Numbered from the stretch's first letter, positions 22,375 through 34,309 are shown. The stretch: DNA of 64,000 nucleotides from Apodemus sylvaticus (GCF_947179515.1 NC_067472.1:108860506-108924505); one strand, 5' to 3'. Numbers and translations are program-made. Notes: generated from the letters alone by a model not told the origin.

Positions 22375-22960
22375 GTTTGCTCTCCATTGTTGTGATAAAT
22401 ACTATGATGAAAGGCACTATGGAGAGGAAAGGGTTTACTTCATCTTACCTTTCCAGGTCACAGTGGATAACTGAAAGACGGCAGGGCAGTGGCAGGGAAC
22501 ATGGAGGAGAGCTGCTTATGGCTTGCTCCCTAGCCTCTGCTCAGCCAGCTTTTCTTTGTTCTTTTACTCCTGTCTCCTGTGTTGTTTATTTTTTATGGGT
22601 ATGGGTGTTTATTCTACATGTGTACCTAGTGCTGGCGGAGGCCAGGAGAAGCATTGGATCCCCTGGGGCTGGAGGTGTAGACAGTCGTGAGCTGCCATTT
22701 GGGTGCTAGGAATTGAACATGGGTCCTCTAAGAGCAGCTAGTGCTTTTAATAACCGAGCCCAGTCCAGACAGAGTTTTTAAACTGCCTAGGATCCCTTGC
22801 CTAGAGATGGTATTTTACAGTAGACTGGACCTGCCCATATCAATTAGCAATCAAGAAATGCCCACAGGTATGCCCAGAGGCTAATATAATGGAAGCAATC
22901 CCCTGATGGGGACTTTCCCCAGATAACCATGGGCTGTCTAGATGACAGCTAAAGCTAACT
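22375..22960 (+). repeat. rodent repeat split by a B3 SINE
   Basis: The left part (22375-22560, TTGTTGTGATAAATACTATGATG...GGAGAGGAAAGGGTTTACTTC) and right part (22775-22960, CATATCAATTAGCAATCAAG...GCCCACAGGTATGCCCAGAGG) belong to one common mouse repeat. They are separated by an antisense B3 (about 22580-22765, GTGCTAGGAATTGAACATGGGTCC). The 110-residue frame at 22377-22709 crosses the boundary. Confidence 0.65.
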
Positions 22961-23755
22961 AGGAGAAATTTCTTGCATAAACTCTGGCAAACCTTCCCCA
23001 AACTGAAAGAAATAGAAATAAAGTATTTATTCATATGTCCAAAGGTTTGTACATTCACGACTCAAGTTTTTTTTAGGAGTAGAAACAGTCACTTTTTGCA
23101 GGGGAAAAAAAAGAGTTTGGTAATATAAATGCTACTATCTATGACTAATGTAAATATCTTAGTTAAATGATGTTCAAATAATATGGTAATGAGAAGCTAT
23201 ATGCTATAGTACTTCAAAAACTATGTAAATACACTAAAGTCTCATTACAGTGCTTTTATGATCTAAGGCATTGTCAAAGAGACTGCTGGCCTCCTAGAAT
23301 GTACAAAGGTAAGAAGGACACATAAGAGCAATACTCTGTCTCTTCAGGACTCAGGTGACAGCACAGCAATACATACACATGAAACCTGGGCATTACAGTG
23401 TCACGCACATGGACACTGGTGGTCATGGTGTCACACACAGACACCAGCCATTACAGTATTTTTCACAATAAAGTTATCACAAGTTAAAATGGAAGAGAGA
23501 CAACCATACTTATTAATTTCCTGCTACTCCAAACAGTAATTCACACTTTTCATACATTACTAATCCTCAGGCCTAGACAGTCTCAGTCCCATCTAGAACC
23601 CTGACTGAAACATTTTGAAAGATCCAACTAGAACTTCCCAGCTGGGTCAGCCCAACTCCTAGGAACCAAGAGTGATCATAAATACGTATTGTTTAAATTA
23701 AAATTCAGAGGTATTCAGTGTCTTGCCTAAGATCAATCACATAGTTTACTTTTAC

Positions 23756-23915
23756 TGATGTTGATTGTCTGGTTGAGACAGCGTCCCACTATGTTGCCCT
23801 TGGCTAACCTGGAACTCACTATGTACATCATGCTGGCCTTGAGGTCTTTTATAAATATATGCCTACCTCTGTCTCCCTCGTGCTGGGGTTAAACGTTATG
23901 TACCACCACACTTAG
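23756..23915 (-). repeat. old B1 SINE
   Basis: The plus strand has GAGACAGCGTCCCACTATGTTGCC...AACCTGGAACTCACTATGTACATC...GTACCACCACACTTAGC. Confidence 0.75.
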
Positions 23916-24294
23916 CTCAATCACATAATGTATAACACACAGATCTATAACTTGAACCCAAGAGTATGTAACTCTGGGCCATTATATTTTCTTTAATATC
24001 ACAGCCACTGATCTCCTAGCCAGCCTAGCCCCATTTTCCTTAACAAATCAAGTTACTATGCATTTGTACTCACCCTGTGTCTAAAGCTTTGATGGTCTGT
24101 ATTCATCAAATCACCTGACCCTATACAAATTAGATTATTAAATACTTGCCATGTCCTTAGCCTTAGGCTAGGCACTGGGGCTGTATTGGTAAGTAAAAAA
24201 GAGATTTATAGGTGCTCTAGACAAAGAAAACTCAATAATTAAGTAGTGACATGTGTCAGTAAAAAATCATGTGTTAAAAGTTAGGATGGATTAA

Positions 24295-24530
24295 GAGTTA
24301 GCAGCTTGTAATGTCCAGCTTGGCAAAGATGCTCACTGGTAAAACAGTGGCATGAGTTTTGGGGGTAACCAGTCACTTTCTCACAGGACTTAAGGCTCAT
24401 GGCCAAGGACATGGACCTATGGAGACAATAAACTCTAGAAAAGAACCTCCTCCTACTATGTTGCTAAGTGGATAAAATTGTCTTTTAAACATTAAGCTTT
24501 ACACCCATAGGTAAGTACAGTGCTCAGAGT
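24295..24530 (+). repeat. URR1-like hAT relic (tentative)
   Basis: TGGTAAAACAGTGGCATGAG, GGGGGTAACCAGTCACTTTC and GGACTTAAGGCTCATGGCC share phrasing with the elements at 31070-31450 and 45300-45530. The family name is from memory and tentative. Confidence 0.4.
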
Positions 24531-24895
24531 TTTTGCAGTGGACAGTGGTTAATACAGAGACTCAGAACTGGCTAAAGTATAGAGGACAAGTGTCTGTGGA
24601 TTGCTCAGCTAACAGGACATGTATCTCACACTCAGGGACCATCATGGACCAGGACAGTGGCAAGTACAGGGTAGAGGGTAGACTGCTGAGAAATGCTGTC
24701 CTCTGGCTATGACAGGGCTCAGTACTTAGAAACTCAGAGCAACTGTGTTACCTGCAGAAGACCAAGACAGTGAACATTCCAACAGATGGAGGAGGGGCTG
24801 ACGAGGCCACGCCCCCACCTGAGGCACTACTGGCAGCTGATGGTTGCTGGAAGGAAGAGTTAGATTTTTCTTCCTCTAGGAGTATAGCCTCTAGA

Positions 24896-24921
24896 AATAT
24901 GAATATGAATATGAATATAAA
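24896..24921. repeat. GAATAT hexamer repeat
   Basis: GAATATGAATATGAATATAAATA, a short six-base repeat. Confidence 0.8.
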
Positions 24922-25284
24922 TAGGAAATTCTCAAATAATAAATAAAAAGTTACATTAAATTTTAAGAAGTGAGCAGCTCTAGGTCTGAAACTTTACAGC
25001 ATCTAAAATGCTGTTATGACTAATTATAATGGTCAAAGAAAGTTCTTAAGAGAAAAACATGATCTGGAGAATAAATAAAATTATGTAGGTATGGAAGACT
25101 ATTCAGAATAAAACATATGCAGGAGCCCAAGGTAGGAGGATGTCCAAACTGGCAGAAAGGTGACAAGTATGGTTGTGACAGAGCATCAGAGTCAGGAACA
25201 GTTATACTTGGTTTAGTAGGAGCAACAGGAGATTACTGACTAGTTTTAAGAAAGGGGTTAACATGGTCAGATTTACATTTTGAT

Positions 25285-25415
25285 TTTTTTTTTTTGAGAT
25301 AGGGTCTTATTTAGTCCAAGTTGGCTCCAAACTATGTAGATGAAGATAATCTTGAATTTCTCATCTTCTGAAGTGGTGGAATTACAGAATTGGGCTATCA
25401 CACCCAGCTTTAGAT
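25285..25415 (-). repeat. old B1 SINE
   Basis: A T run, then GAGATAGGGTCTTATTTAGTCC...GGCTATCACACCCAGC: an antisense, very diverged B1. Confidence 0.65.
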
Positions 25416-25714
25416 TTCTATTTTCCAAAAGCTCATGCTAAAATGAGGACATATTGAGACTGTGAAGGAAAGAGCAGACACAGGAGGAACAGCTAGGAGG
25501 CCACCGAGAGGCGCAGGCAAAACCAGAAGAGATCTTAATCTAAATGGTAAAGCAGAAATGAAAATAAACAAATGGATCTGAGGTACATTTTGGAGTGTAA
25601 AATGTCAGAATCTAGTCATGATTTGCATTTCACTATGAAAGAGAAATTTCAGAGATGACTCAGCTGTGGAATTACCACAATCACAATGAAAGAAAATATT
25701 AAAAGTTCATGACC

Positions 25715-25845
25715 AGACACAATGACATCCTCCTTTAATCCCAGCACCAAGGAGGCTGAGGGAGCAGCAGAGGCAGGTGGATCTCTTTTGAGTTTCAGGC
25801 CAGCCTAGTCTACACACTGAGTTCCAGGCTAACCCTACTGAAATG
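25715..25845 (+). repeat. B1 SINE
   Basis: CAGACACAATGACATCCTCC...TTTAATCCCAGCACC...GAGGCAGGTGGATCTC...CAGGCCAGCCTAGTCTACAC. This is a sense B1 with an internal GGAGCAGCA insertion. Confidence 0.8.
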
Positions 25846-26183
25846 AAGAAAGAACAAGAATAGATGCACTGTGAGTGGGGAGGGAGGGAAGAGAGAAGTC
25901 ACGCACTTGGTTCTGGCTACTGCCTTTGACAAGCCTTTAGTATTACATAGTAGACAATGAGGCGGTAAGATGAGTCCAGAGCAGATGACATGGCTCAGGG
26001 GATTAAGGTGCTCACCCACCACTAAGGCTGATGGTCTGAGGTGATCTCGGAGTTCCACATAGGAAACTCTACTAATTTGCAATGGCATGCATGTGTGCCT
26101 TCCAATAAACAAATTAATGTAATAATAATGACAATAACAACAATAATAATAGATATGAGTCCAGAACTTTAAAGAAAAGCTGA

Positions 26184-26373
26184 GGGGGCTGGAGAGATGG
26201 CTCAGCGGTTAAGAGCACTGACTACTCTTCTGAAGGTCCTGAATTCAAATCCCAGCAACCACATGGTGGCTCACAACCATCCGTAATGAGATCTGAGGCC
26301 CTCTTCTGGAGTGTCTGAAGACAGCTACAGTGTACTTACATATAATAAATAAATCTTTAAAAAAAAAAAAAAG
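26184..26373 (+). repeat. full-length B2 SINE with target-site duplication
   Basis: GGGGGCTGGAGAGATGGCTC...GAGATCTGAGGCCCTCTTC...GTGTCTGAAGACAGCTACAG...TTACATATAATAAATAAATC plus poly(A). It is flanked by the 13-bp duplication AAAGAAAAGCTGA at 26171-26183 and 26374-26386. It matches the young mouse B2 consensus closely, with pol III A and B boxes near the 5' end. Confidence 0.96.
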
Positions 26374-26386
26374 AAAGAAAAGCTGA

Positions 26387-27960
26387 ATTTAAAGTGAATT
26401 CTGATTATGTTAGAAGAAATGATAAGCTATTGGGACATATGAAATCACCTGGCAAGAGCAAAGATGTTGGGTTAGACTTAAGGAAGTCCAACATCTGATA
26501 AACTTGGAGAAAAAAACTGCAGAGATGAATTAGAGTGACCAGTGGAGAGAGAGGCCACGAGGCCACAAGTCGAGGGACAGGAGGGCTGCAAGAACAAGAA
26601 GCTGCACACAGATCAAATCAAAAAGAGTTCTGGAAGTCCCTGGGCTTAGCGACATGAAGGTCACCACTGAGCGGAGCAGGAACTGCTGCAGTAGGTGGCA
26701 GAAGAGGCGACTGTCCAGGTAACACAAAAGGAGCAGACAATGTGGCTGATCTAAGAGTGAAAACAGCAGACAGGGAGGGCACACTCAGGAGGGAGAGTGG
26801 AGGCCAAGAAAGTCACATTTAGACCACTGCTATGAAGTGTTCCCAGTTCTTCACTTGCTACCCAGATGCTGAGTAGGGTGGCTCCCACTGGCTGGGCAAC
26901 CCGAGTTAAGTCTTTACAGAGAAGGAAAGGCTCAAGCAGAGGATTTCCAGTCTAGAATGGAGTACAAGGAGAAATATACACTGAGGGGCAGAACAGAGAA
27001 TACACTGTGCAGCTGTGGGGCAGGGACAGTAGAGCTAAATTATCTCTGGAAGTTTTCATTTGTAAATAGAGAAAACAAGTTTCTAGGCAAAATTGCTCTA
27101 AGATTTCAAGACAAGATGCCAGTCTGTAACAAATACTGTCTTATAACACTGTAGAAGAAAGCAGGAAACTTTCAGTCAGATACCTATCTATACCTAAGAC
27201 AGGGATGTTTTGCTTACTTCTGGGTTATAGTATATCCTTCATTTTCTACAAGTAAGTAGCAAGATTTTGGACAACAAAATTTAGGTTTTTGACCTATTTT
27301 GAGGTAAACATATTTGTCTCAAAAAATAACTAATAATGTTACATATAAAACTATTTAATAAGTCTTTTATAAGTCTAAGTATATTTTTATATTATATCTC
27401 ATCTTACAAGCAGAAAGAAAATAAAGAGAAAGTAAATTACAAGAATGAAATCAATTAGAAACAGAGTGAAGAATCAGAGAACCAATACAGGCAGAGAAGA
27501 CAGATGAGGCTCCTGACAGGTTATCTCCTAAAAACTCTCCAATCCCTCCACTGCCTTCTCTCACTGTGTCTATATATAGCTAAGACAAAAGAACTCTAAG
27601 CCAACTGCTCTTCTGCCTGATCATGCCAGTGGTATTATCTATGCTCCAACAAGCACTCTTTCCCAGGAGTCTCCTAATCAATACTGAACTTGACATCAAC
27701 CTGGTGCTGTCATCCAGCGTTCTAGGCTACTTCCTGAACCCAGTTATTCAAAGAAAATCAAAATCAAAATGAAACCCACTCACATTTGGATCTGCTAAAC
27801 TAAGACCCCCCCTCCCGTGAGAAAAATGAGAAGTATGTTTATAGAACACTGGGCTCTGTGGGAAGACTGATGGATAGAATTTAAGAAAACATTTTTAAAG
27901 TTAATGAAATGAAACAAGTTGGGGAGGATCCGGATTCATGATGAACCATACTTAGAAACT
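26387..27960. other. intronic sequence, nothing recognised
   Basis: No recent repeat or exon was identified before the exon at 27967. Open frames at 26530-26784 and 26957-27154 have no domain or splice support. Confidence 0.4.
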
Positions 27961-27966
27961 TCTTAC

Positions 27967-28104
27967 TGTGGGCTGAGGGCCATCTTCATTCTCCCTCATG
28001 TAGAAGGGCTTGAGCTCTGACGGGTAATTGATGACAAAGACTGGTATGTTGCCACAGTGCCTCACCAGGTACTTCTCATGTTCGGTTTGTAGATCAACAC
28101 CCCA
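27967..28104 (-). CDS. Nars2: Nars2 coding exon (WGVDLQTEHEKYL...)
   Basis: A 138-nt exon of exactly 46 codons. The acceptor is CTCCTTACAG before 28104, behind a pyrimidine-rich tract, and the donor is ACA/GTAAGA after 27967. It encodes WGVDLQTEHEKYLV, then RHCGNIPVFVINYP, and ends with FYMRENEDGPQPT. It starts and ends in phase 0. The FVINYP...KPFYMR pattern is the substrate-binding region conserved in asparaginyl- and aspartyl-tRNA synthetases, where the Asp enzymes read F.TDYP/KAFYM. The assignment as the C-terminal catalytic domain of NARS2 is secure. Confidence 0.96.
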
Positions 28105-29139
28105 CTGTAAGGAGAAATAAGGAGAGAGGGCTAAAGCACACACATGAAAACAACCTGTACCAGTTCCAAGGGCTCTCTGCCCTTGGGGCTCAGTGATGTG
28201 TGCAGCTGTCTGCCGAGGTCACACAGCTGACTAAACCAAAGGGGAATGCTTGCTAATAAGAACAGCAAAAGGCCTGGAAAGATGAAAGCTGAAATTAGTA
28301 GATAAACACTATTGTTTCTGTGTTCCATCTCAGGGAGGAGCAGGCAGCAGGCGTAGCACAGGCAAGAAAACAAAACACTTTCCAAAAGTGTTTTCATAAA
28401 ACTGATGTAGAATTATGGTATTTTTATTAATATTGCCTAGAGCTTTTCCCTAGTTACTATTTCTAAGTCTCAGGAAATTAAATGATGGGCGATAGCACTT
28501 CTAATACTGAGCCTATCTATAGCAAGATGGCTTTTCTCAGTGAATTTCTATTTTAGTAAAAGTCAATTCATATGCAAGATGTTCTTTGATGACTATGTAG
28601 CAATACTGTTTAGTCTATTTATTCAGTAAATACTGGTGTGACTATTAAATTCCAGGTGGCATTTTAAGGTGGATATGGTAGTAAAAACAACAACAACAAA
28701 AAAAAAAACAAACAAGCAAATAAATTCCAAAATGGTATTATTCTTGACTTCATGAAACTTGATAGAAAATAATCGAAGTAGAAATTACACAAAGAATGAA
28801 CTGACTTTAAAACCAGCAAGTGCTGCTGGCTGGTGGTGCACACCTACGATGCCAGCCACTGGGAGGTAGACGCGACCAGCACCATCCTTAGCATAGGAAG
28901 CTGAGGCCAGCTGGCTGCGGGAGAGCCGGCAAAGAAGTTCAAGTTAATGCTAAACTGTGGCAAGAGCATCTAAGAGCTTGAGATGGGGTACTGTGAAGGC
29001 CTGTTTAAAGGCACGTGCAGCACATCCTACTACCTTACTATTCCCACAGGTTTGGCAATAGCCTCTACCCCAAACACTTTAAACAACAAGTTTAAGCAAA
29101 ATGGGGAATTAGGGAAAACTATTTTAGATTCATTCTCTT

Positions 29140-29290
29140 CCCCCCCCCCCCCACGAGTCAGGGTTTCTCTGTGTAGCCCTGGCTGTCCTGGAACTCACTC
29201 TGTAGACCAGGCTGGCCTCAAACTCAGAAATCCGCCTGCCTCTGCCTCCCAGAGTGCTGGAATTACAGGCGTGCACCACCACCGCCCGGC
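29140..29290 (-). repeat. B1 SINE with target-site duplication
   Basis: A C13 run, then GTCAGGGTTTCTCTGTGTAGCCC...GGCGTGCACCACCACCGCCCGGC. TTAGATTCATTCTCTT (29124-29139) recurs as TTAGATTCATTTTCTT (29291-29306), a 16-bp duplication with one change. Confidence 0.93.
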
Positions 29291-29827
29291 TTAGATTCAT
29301 TTTCTTTAAGGGTAATTCTCCTACTTAAATATAGATTGACCTGCGTATAACGGTTATAGATAAACAAAAACTATAAAACTGCCCCTGATTTTATGAGGGT
29401 AGGTTAAAAAAAAATCACAATTCCCCAATCTAGGCAGTTTATTCGTATTACTGTTTTTTGTTTTTTGTTTTTTTTTCTGTTGAGGTCAGTATGACTTGGT
29501 TCTTAGTCTTAAATCCTCAGATGTTTGATTGGCCACAGAAAACACAGGGTCTCCTGAATGTTTGTGTGCTACAGACCAACAAGAGGCATCAGGTCTGCAC
29601 CAAATGAGCATACGAATGATGAAAAAGCTGAATGGACACGCACGCCACTCACAGAGAAAGGAAACACTATCACACAGCAGTATTCTCCCATCATATCTCC
29701 ATTTGGTGTCAATCAAAATATCTACTGGCAATTTAATTAAGAAAAAAAAAGCAACATACATCAGTTATATTATGTGTAATAAAGGGGAATGAAGAAAAAA
29801 AGGTAAAAAAAAATAAGAAAACATTAT

Positions 29828-29960
29828 TCACCCAGGCAGTGATAGTACATGCCTTTAACCTCAGCATTCAGGAGGCAGAGGCAGGTGAATCTCTAAATTC
29901 GAGGCCAGCCTGGTCTTTTAGGATGGTCAGGGTTACAGAGAGAAACCCTGTGTCAGGGGT
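29828..29960 (+). repeat. B1 SINE
   Basis: CCCAGGCAGTGATAGTACATGCC...GAGGCAGAGGCAGGTGAATC...GGCCAGCCTGGTC...GAGAAACCCTGTGTC, followed by a G-rich tail. Confidence 0.85.
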
Positions 29961-29989
29961 GGGGCGGGGGAGACAGCATTACTAGACTC

Positions 29990-30925
29990 TAGCTAGGGAA
30001 GCAGTTATGCTAACTGAAGACCATCACCTGTCCCCCAGCTCCCCTAAAGCCGGTCCTCCCCAAGCTCTACAAACTACTGCTGCAGCCACACCCACTCGCC
30101 AGTGGGTCACGCAGATCTTTCACTTCCAATTCATTACTTTATCCCATGCTGCAAAACTAGTAGGCACTCCCTGGGATCCCACAGGTCATTCCAGCCAGGA
30201 AAGTAGGGAGGCTGTGTATCTTCACCTCTCTCGGTTCCTCCAAATCTAATCCCCCATCCAGCCCCATCTCAGACTACTTGCAGTGGCCTCTCATTACTTC
30301 TCTGCCTCCATTGCTCGAGGACCAAGCAGATCCTGGTGGAGGGTCCTGCTTTCCCCTCTCCCGTGGACACCCTCAGCCCATTCCCAGATCATCCCCCATT
30401 CCTGTGTCAGCTCTCAAAACCTAGAAACACATTTTACCTGGAACCCTCAGTGGCCACACTTACCAGGATCCCTGAAGAACAAAACACCCATCCAACAAAG
30501 GTAAGACCAGATATCATCAGCAAGAATTGCATTTTTCCCAAACCCAGATGGCTATGTGCCAATGTAAAAGCACATCAATAACAACCAGAACACAGGCCTT
30601 TACTACAGCCCACAGCAGGTCCAGAGGATTTCAGCATAGCTGAGCCACAGGACAAAGACTTTATGAAAAAGATAGATAGTCTTAAAGAGGGAAGGAGGGA
30701 AAAATCCCTTAAAGAAATCTAACAACATACTAACAAGCAGCAGAAAGAAATAAAAACAGCTTAACACCTAAAAGTGGAAATAAAATCAATAAAGAAAACT
30801 CAAACTAAGGAAAATCTGGAAATGAAAAATTTAGGAATGCAACAGGAGCCTCACAGGCAAGCCTCCCCAATAAAAGAGGTGAGAGTCTCAGGCACTGAAG
30901 ACATGAATATAAAGATGCTATAACT
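29990..30925 (+). mobile_element. old L1 5' UTR and start of ORF1 (Lx-like)
   Basis: The first part is GC-richer, with CTCCCCAAGCTCTACAAACT, CTCAGTGGCCACACTTACCAGG and ATCCCTGAAGAACAAAACACC, like rodent L1 5' UTR. It then passes into A-rich ORF1 text: GATAGTCTTAAAGAGG, AAATCAATAAAGAAAACTC and GAAAATCTGGAAATGAAAAATTTAGG. The ORF1 frame is broken by stops. The L1 assignment is from pattern memory and the subfamily is uncertain. Confidence 0.6.
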
Positions 30926-31460
30926 GAAACCAAATAATGGGGGAGGGCAGAGCCCCAACTGGCTATCTCTTGTCATTAAATGAAGCTTCTAGTACTGGGT
31001 TTAGGTTACATCTAATTGCATTGTGGGGCACAGGGCGGGGGGAGGGGGCTCGTGGGAATCATCAAATAACCCAGATTAGTGCCTAGACTACCAGTTGCTC
31101 TCTACAAACTGATGGCAAGGCCTGACTGCTAAAGACAACACTTACACAACTGCTGTATAGAAAGAACTTTCACCTCTAACTTCTGTCATATTTGGTATAG
31201 AAAGGTACTCTGCAAGCTACCAAAAACAAACAAATAAATATATAAATAAATACAAGCCCAACCATAAACTCTTGGATTGACAATGGTGTCCTGCCTGCAA
31301 GACATGCTAATTAAATGGTGGCACAAAGCTTGCTGGAGTTACCAACCAATATCTGATTTGACTGAAGGCCTACTCCACGAGCTGGAACCTATACCTGACA
31401 ACTGTTTGGTGACCAACAACCTGAGACTAAAGAGCCCAGGGGTCTAGGGTAAAATATTAC
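30926..31460 (+). repeat. URR1-like hAT relic (tentative)
   Basis: Holds CAACTGGCTATCTCTTGTCA, GAAAGGTACTCTGCAAGCTACC, GGTGGCACAAAGC, GTTACCAACCAATATCTGAT and CTGAAGGCCTACTCCACGAG, a recurrent rodent repeat. Family naming is uncertain. Confidence 0.45.
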
Positions 31461-32629
31461 TAGTCTTAAACAAATAAAAAAGATAGCAATAAAATGACGC
31501 CTAATGACATTCTGTACTCAAAGGTCAGTGTCTTACCGAGCCGTCCTCAGAGTAGCCTCCCCTGCAGCAGACAGGAACAGACACACAGATTCACAGACAG
31601 ACATTACACAGACGCCTTGGAACACTCTGCCCTAAATGTCATGTGTCCATCAAATCCCCGCCCTCAGGGCTCAGGGAACCTAGCAGAACTGGAGGTGGAA
31701 AGAGTGCAAGGACCAGAAAGGATGGAGGACGCTAAGAAAACAAGGCACTGATCTAAACCAAAATGGCCAAAGCTCACATGAACCTAGAGACTGAAGCAGT
31801 ATGCACAAGGTCTACACTAGGGCCACAACGTATGAATTACGGCTTCTAATTTAGTGTTTTTATGGGAGTCCTAAGAGTGTGGATGGGCGGGTCTCTGCTT
31901 CTTGTGTCTTCTCTTCGACTCCTTTCCTTCTGCTTGTTTATTTTGTTCAGTTTCAATATATTAGTTCTTGTTTTTTCTTACTATGTTTCATTTAATTATT
32001 ATCTCTTAGAAACCCATTTGTTTTATAATGAGACACAGAAAGGGTATGGAAGGGAAGGGAGGAACTGGAAAAAGTCGAGGAAGGGAAACCATAATCAGAA
32101 TATTACAAGAAAAAAATTAGTTTCAGTAAGTTAAAAAGAAAAAATTACTATAGTAGTTGGTAGTTGGTGGAACCAAGTTGCAATTCCTAACTGAGAATAT
32201 ATTCTTGGTCTGTAGAAAAAAAGAGATCTGGACACCTCCTGCCGCCCGTATCACAGAGGTGCACTCACGCCCACCGCTTACTGCTGCTCCCAGGAATCTG
32301 TCTCACTGGATTTGTTGGATCAGAATCTGATCTGTTACAGTGATAATCACTCACTCATATTAGGCTTTCATTAGTTACTAGGTTTGTGTGCATCAGTTTA
32401 ATATGTGCCCAAACACATTTAATCCTATAACTTCTTTGTCTATCAGCTTTCAACATTATTTACAATATACATGTGGAAACACTGAACTACTTGATTTCTA
32501 CAGTAATAATCTATGATTATCATTTTTCCTTTTGAATTTTCACCTTGCTAAACTTGGTATACTCCTTTAAACCCTTTAATTATTTCTATTCCAAATGATA
32601 GAATTCTCTTCTAAAATTATTTTTATTAC
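31461..32629. other. intronic sequence, nothing recognised
   Basis: No exon or recent repeat was identified. Short open frames at 31494-31751 and 31862-32134 have no support. Confidence 0.4.
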
Positions 32630-32770
32630 CACGCATGGTGGTGTACACCTTTAAGCCTAGATCTCTGTGAAATCCAGGCCAGCTTAATTTATGTAATGAG
32701 TTCCTGGTCAGCCAAGGCTCCACAATGAGTCTCATCTCAAAGTTATTCCCAACCATGTTCAACCAAAACA
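32630..32770 (+). repeat. old B1 SINE
   Basis: CACGCATGGTGGTGTACACCTTTAAG...AATCCAGGCCAGC...TAATGAGTTCCTGGTCAGCC...GAGTCTCATCTC. Confidence 0.75.
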
Positions 32771-32798
32771 CTAATTCTATGCACAGTTCCACAAATAC

Positions 32799-32799
32799 T

Positions 32800-32867
<68 letters not shown>

Positions 32868-32888
32868 TCACACATGCACACTCACACT
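32799..32888. repeat. (TC)n(CA)n microsatellite at a splice donor
   Basis: About 24 bp of TC followed by about 66 bp of CA with a few interruptions. On the minus strand it is (TG)n(GA)n, starting within a few bases of the donor at 32890-32889. Confidence 0.97.
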
Positions 32889-32890
32889 AC

Positions 32891-32957
32891 CTTGGGTGTA
32901 AAGGCGAAGTTCTGAGATGCTTGCTTTAAGATCTCAATTGCTTCCGTATAAGAAATG
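32891..32957 (-). CDS. Nars2: Nars2 coding exon (ISYTEAIEILKQ...)
   Basis: A 67-nt exon. The acceptor is TTTTCCCAG before 32957 and the donor is AAG/GTAGTG after 32891. The first C completes the Ile codon left as AT by the previous exon. The remainder reads ISYTEAIEILKQASQNFAFT-PK, 22 codons, and ends in phase 0. Loss of this exon would shift the frame. The intron begins GTAGTGTGAGTGTGCATGTG on the minus strand, so the donor merges within a few bases into the TG/GA microsatellite at 32799-32888. The SYTEAIE...LK helix is typical of the Asn/Asp-tRNA synthetase insertion between motifs 2 and 3. Confidence 0.94.
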
Positions 32958-33207
32958 CTGGGAAAAAAAACAACACAAAATGGAGAAAGGTTAACACAGC
33001 AGAACAATTTTACACTAGGCCTATATAAACCAGAAAAAACATACCAATTCCAATATAATCTGTGAGGCCATGAGTGAGTACCAAGTAATGAAGAGTTCAG
33101 GCTGACCTAACCTCATGGAGACGAGATCTGATGAAGAGAAGTTCAATAGTCCCACTCCTGACGGGCATGCAATGGACACAAGAGGCATATCAGAAAGCAG
33201 AGCTTCA

Positions 33208-33384
33208 GCCAGGCGGTGGTGGCGCACGCCTGTAATCCCAGCACTCTGGGAGGGAGAGGCAGGTGGATTTCTGAGTTCGAGGCCAGCCTGGTCTACAGAG
33301 TGAGTTTTAGGACAGCCAGGGCTATACAGAGAAACCCTGTCTCAAAAAAACTAAAAATCCAAAAAAAAAAAAAAAAAAAAAAAA
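33208..33384 (+). repeat. B1 SINE with target-site duplication
   Basis: GCCAGGCGGTGGTGGCGCAC...CTGTAATCCCAGCACTC...GAGGCCAGCCTGGTCTACAG and a long A tail. AAAGCAGAGCTTCA flanks it at 33194-33207 and 33385-33398. This is a young copy. Confidence 0.96.
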
Positions 33385-33792
33385 AAAGCAGAGCTTCACA
33401 ATACCCATGCTGTGCCAATGTTCTACTGAAAGGTGTGAAATATTGAGGCTCAAAGAGCAAAAGGCCTTTCTAAAAGTTAACAGTTATTTATTCATCTAGC
33501 AAACATGTACGTTACAGCTATTAGATGCTAAGCATTACTCTAGGTACTGGAAATGATATAAACAAAATAAAGCTTCTGCCTTCTTGGAGCCAAGATGTGT
33601 GTATGTGAGGGCAGAGGGCATCTTTTTGGGGCCAGGATGTGTGTGTGGAGGTGTGGGGCAAATTAAACAAATAACAACAGTGATAGAGAACTATTCCACA
33701 GAAAAATATAGCAGGGCAGGTGTCGGCCATCTTAGAGGAGATGTTCAGGAAAAGTACTCTGAGTTGGTAACATCTGAAGAGAAAACTGCATC

Positions 33793-33843
33793 AGGGAAGG
33801 GAGGGGAGGGGAGGGGAGGGGAGGGGAGGGGAGGGGAGGGAAG
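33793..33843. repeat. (GGGGA)n pentamer tract
   Basis: About nine GGGGA units. This strand could form G-quadruplex-like structure (inference from runs of four G). Confidence 0.95.
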
Positions 33844-34309
33844 GAACTGTATAAATAAATAGGAGTAATATACTAGACAAAGGAATGCCAAGTCCAGGGC
33901 CTTCTGTGAAGAACAGTCTGCCCCACTGAAGGAACTAAAGGCCAGGGTGAATGGAGCATACTGACCAAGGCAGAAATCTGGGGGAAGACAGTCAGATCAT
34001 GAGCACTTCTTCAGGCCTTGGTAAAAGCCTTCGAAAAATATTTTAAGCATTCTAGGACTGACTGTTGAGGAAAACTAGCACTGGTTTTCTCACTAAGAGA
34101 ACTTCTCATGCCAAATGTGAGAAAACTCCATTGCATGAGAATGTGCACCTAAAAGCTGAGGTAAGTCCAAGTGTTCAAGGCTAGTCAGAGTGACAAAGGG
34201 GGAAGATGGTTAGAGAGAAAAAGGAACGGAAGGTAGAAAGGGAGGGCGGGAAAATAAAAGCACATATTCTCCTGCCTTGTTCCACATCCAATGAAGTTAG
34301 TTCTCCTCA

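Larger units (their letters stand above)
10350..27966 (-). other. Nars2: Nars2 long intron (17.6 kb)
   Basis: Flanked by donor ACA/GTAAGA (27966) and acceptor CTTTAG (10350). It carries B1, B2 and B3 SINEs, the RChARR1 relic, the antisense L1 with its tetranucleotide expansion, several CA/TG tracts and unassigned AT-rich sequence. I scanned for further Nars2-like coding segments and found none. The phases across the intron join exactly without one. Confidence 0.8.
28105..32890 (-). other. Nars2: Nars2 intron (4.8 kb)
   Basis: Donor AAG/GTAGTG at 32890, acceptor CTTACAG at 28105. It contains the B1 at 29140-29290, a B1 at 29828-29960, the L1 5' fragment at 29990-30925, a URR1-like relic and the TG/GA tract abutting the donor. 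Confidence 0.85.

Noticed and set aside
27952..28143. 63-residue minus-strand frame as an independent gene
   Set aside because: It is the Nars2 exon read through its splice sites into flanking intron.
28830..28960. Possible B1 or ID element (GGCTGGTGGTGCACACCTACG)
   Set aside because: Only the first 30 bases look SINE-like and the remainder does not follow a known consensus, so it was not listed as a feature.
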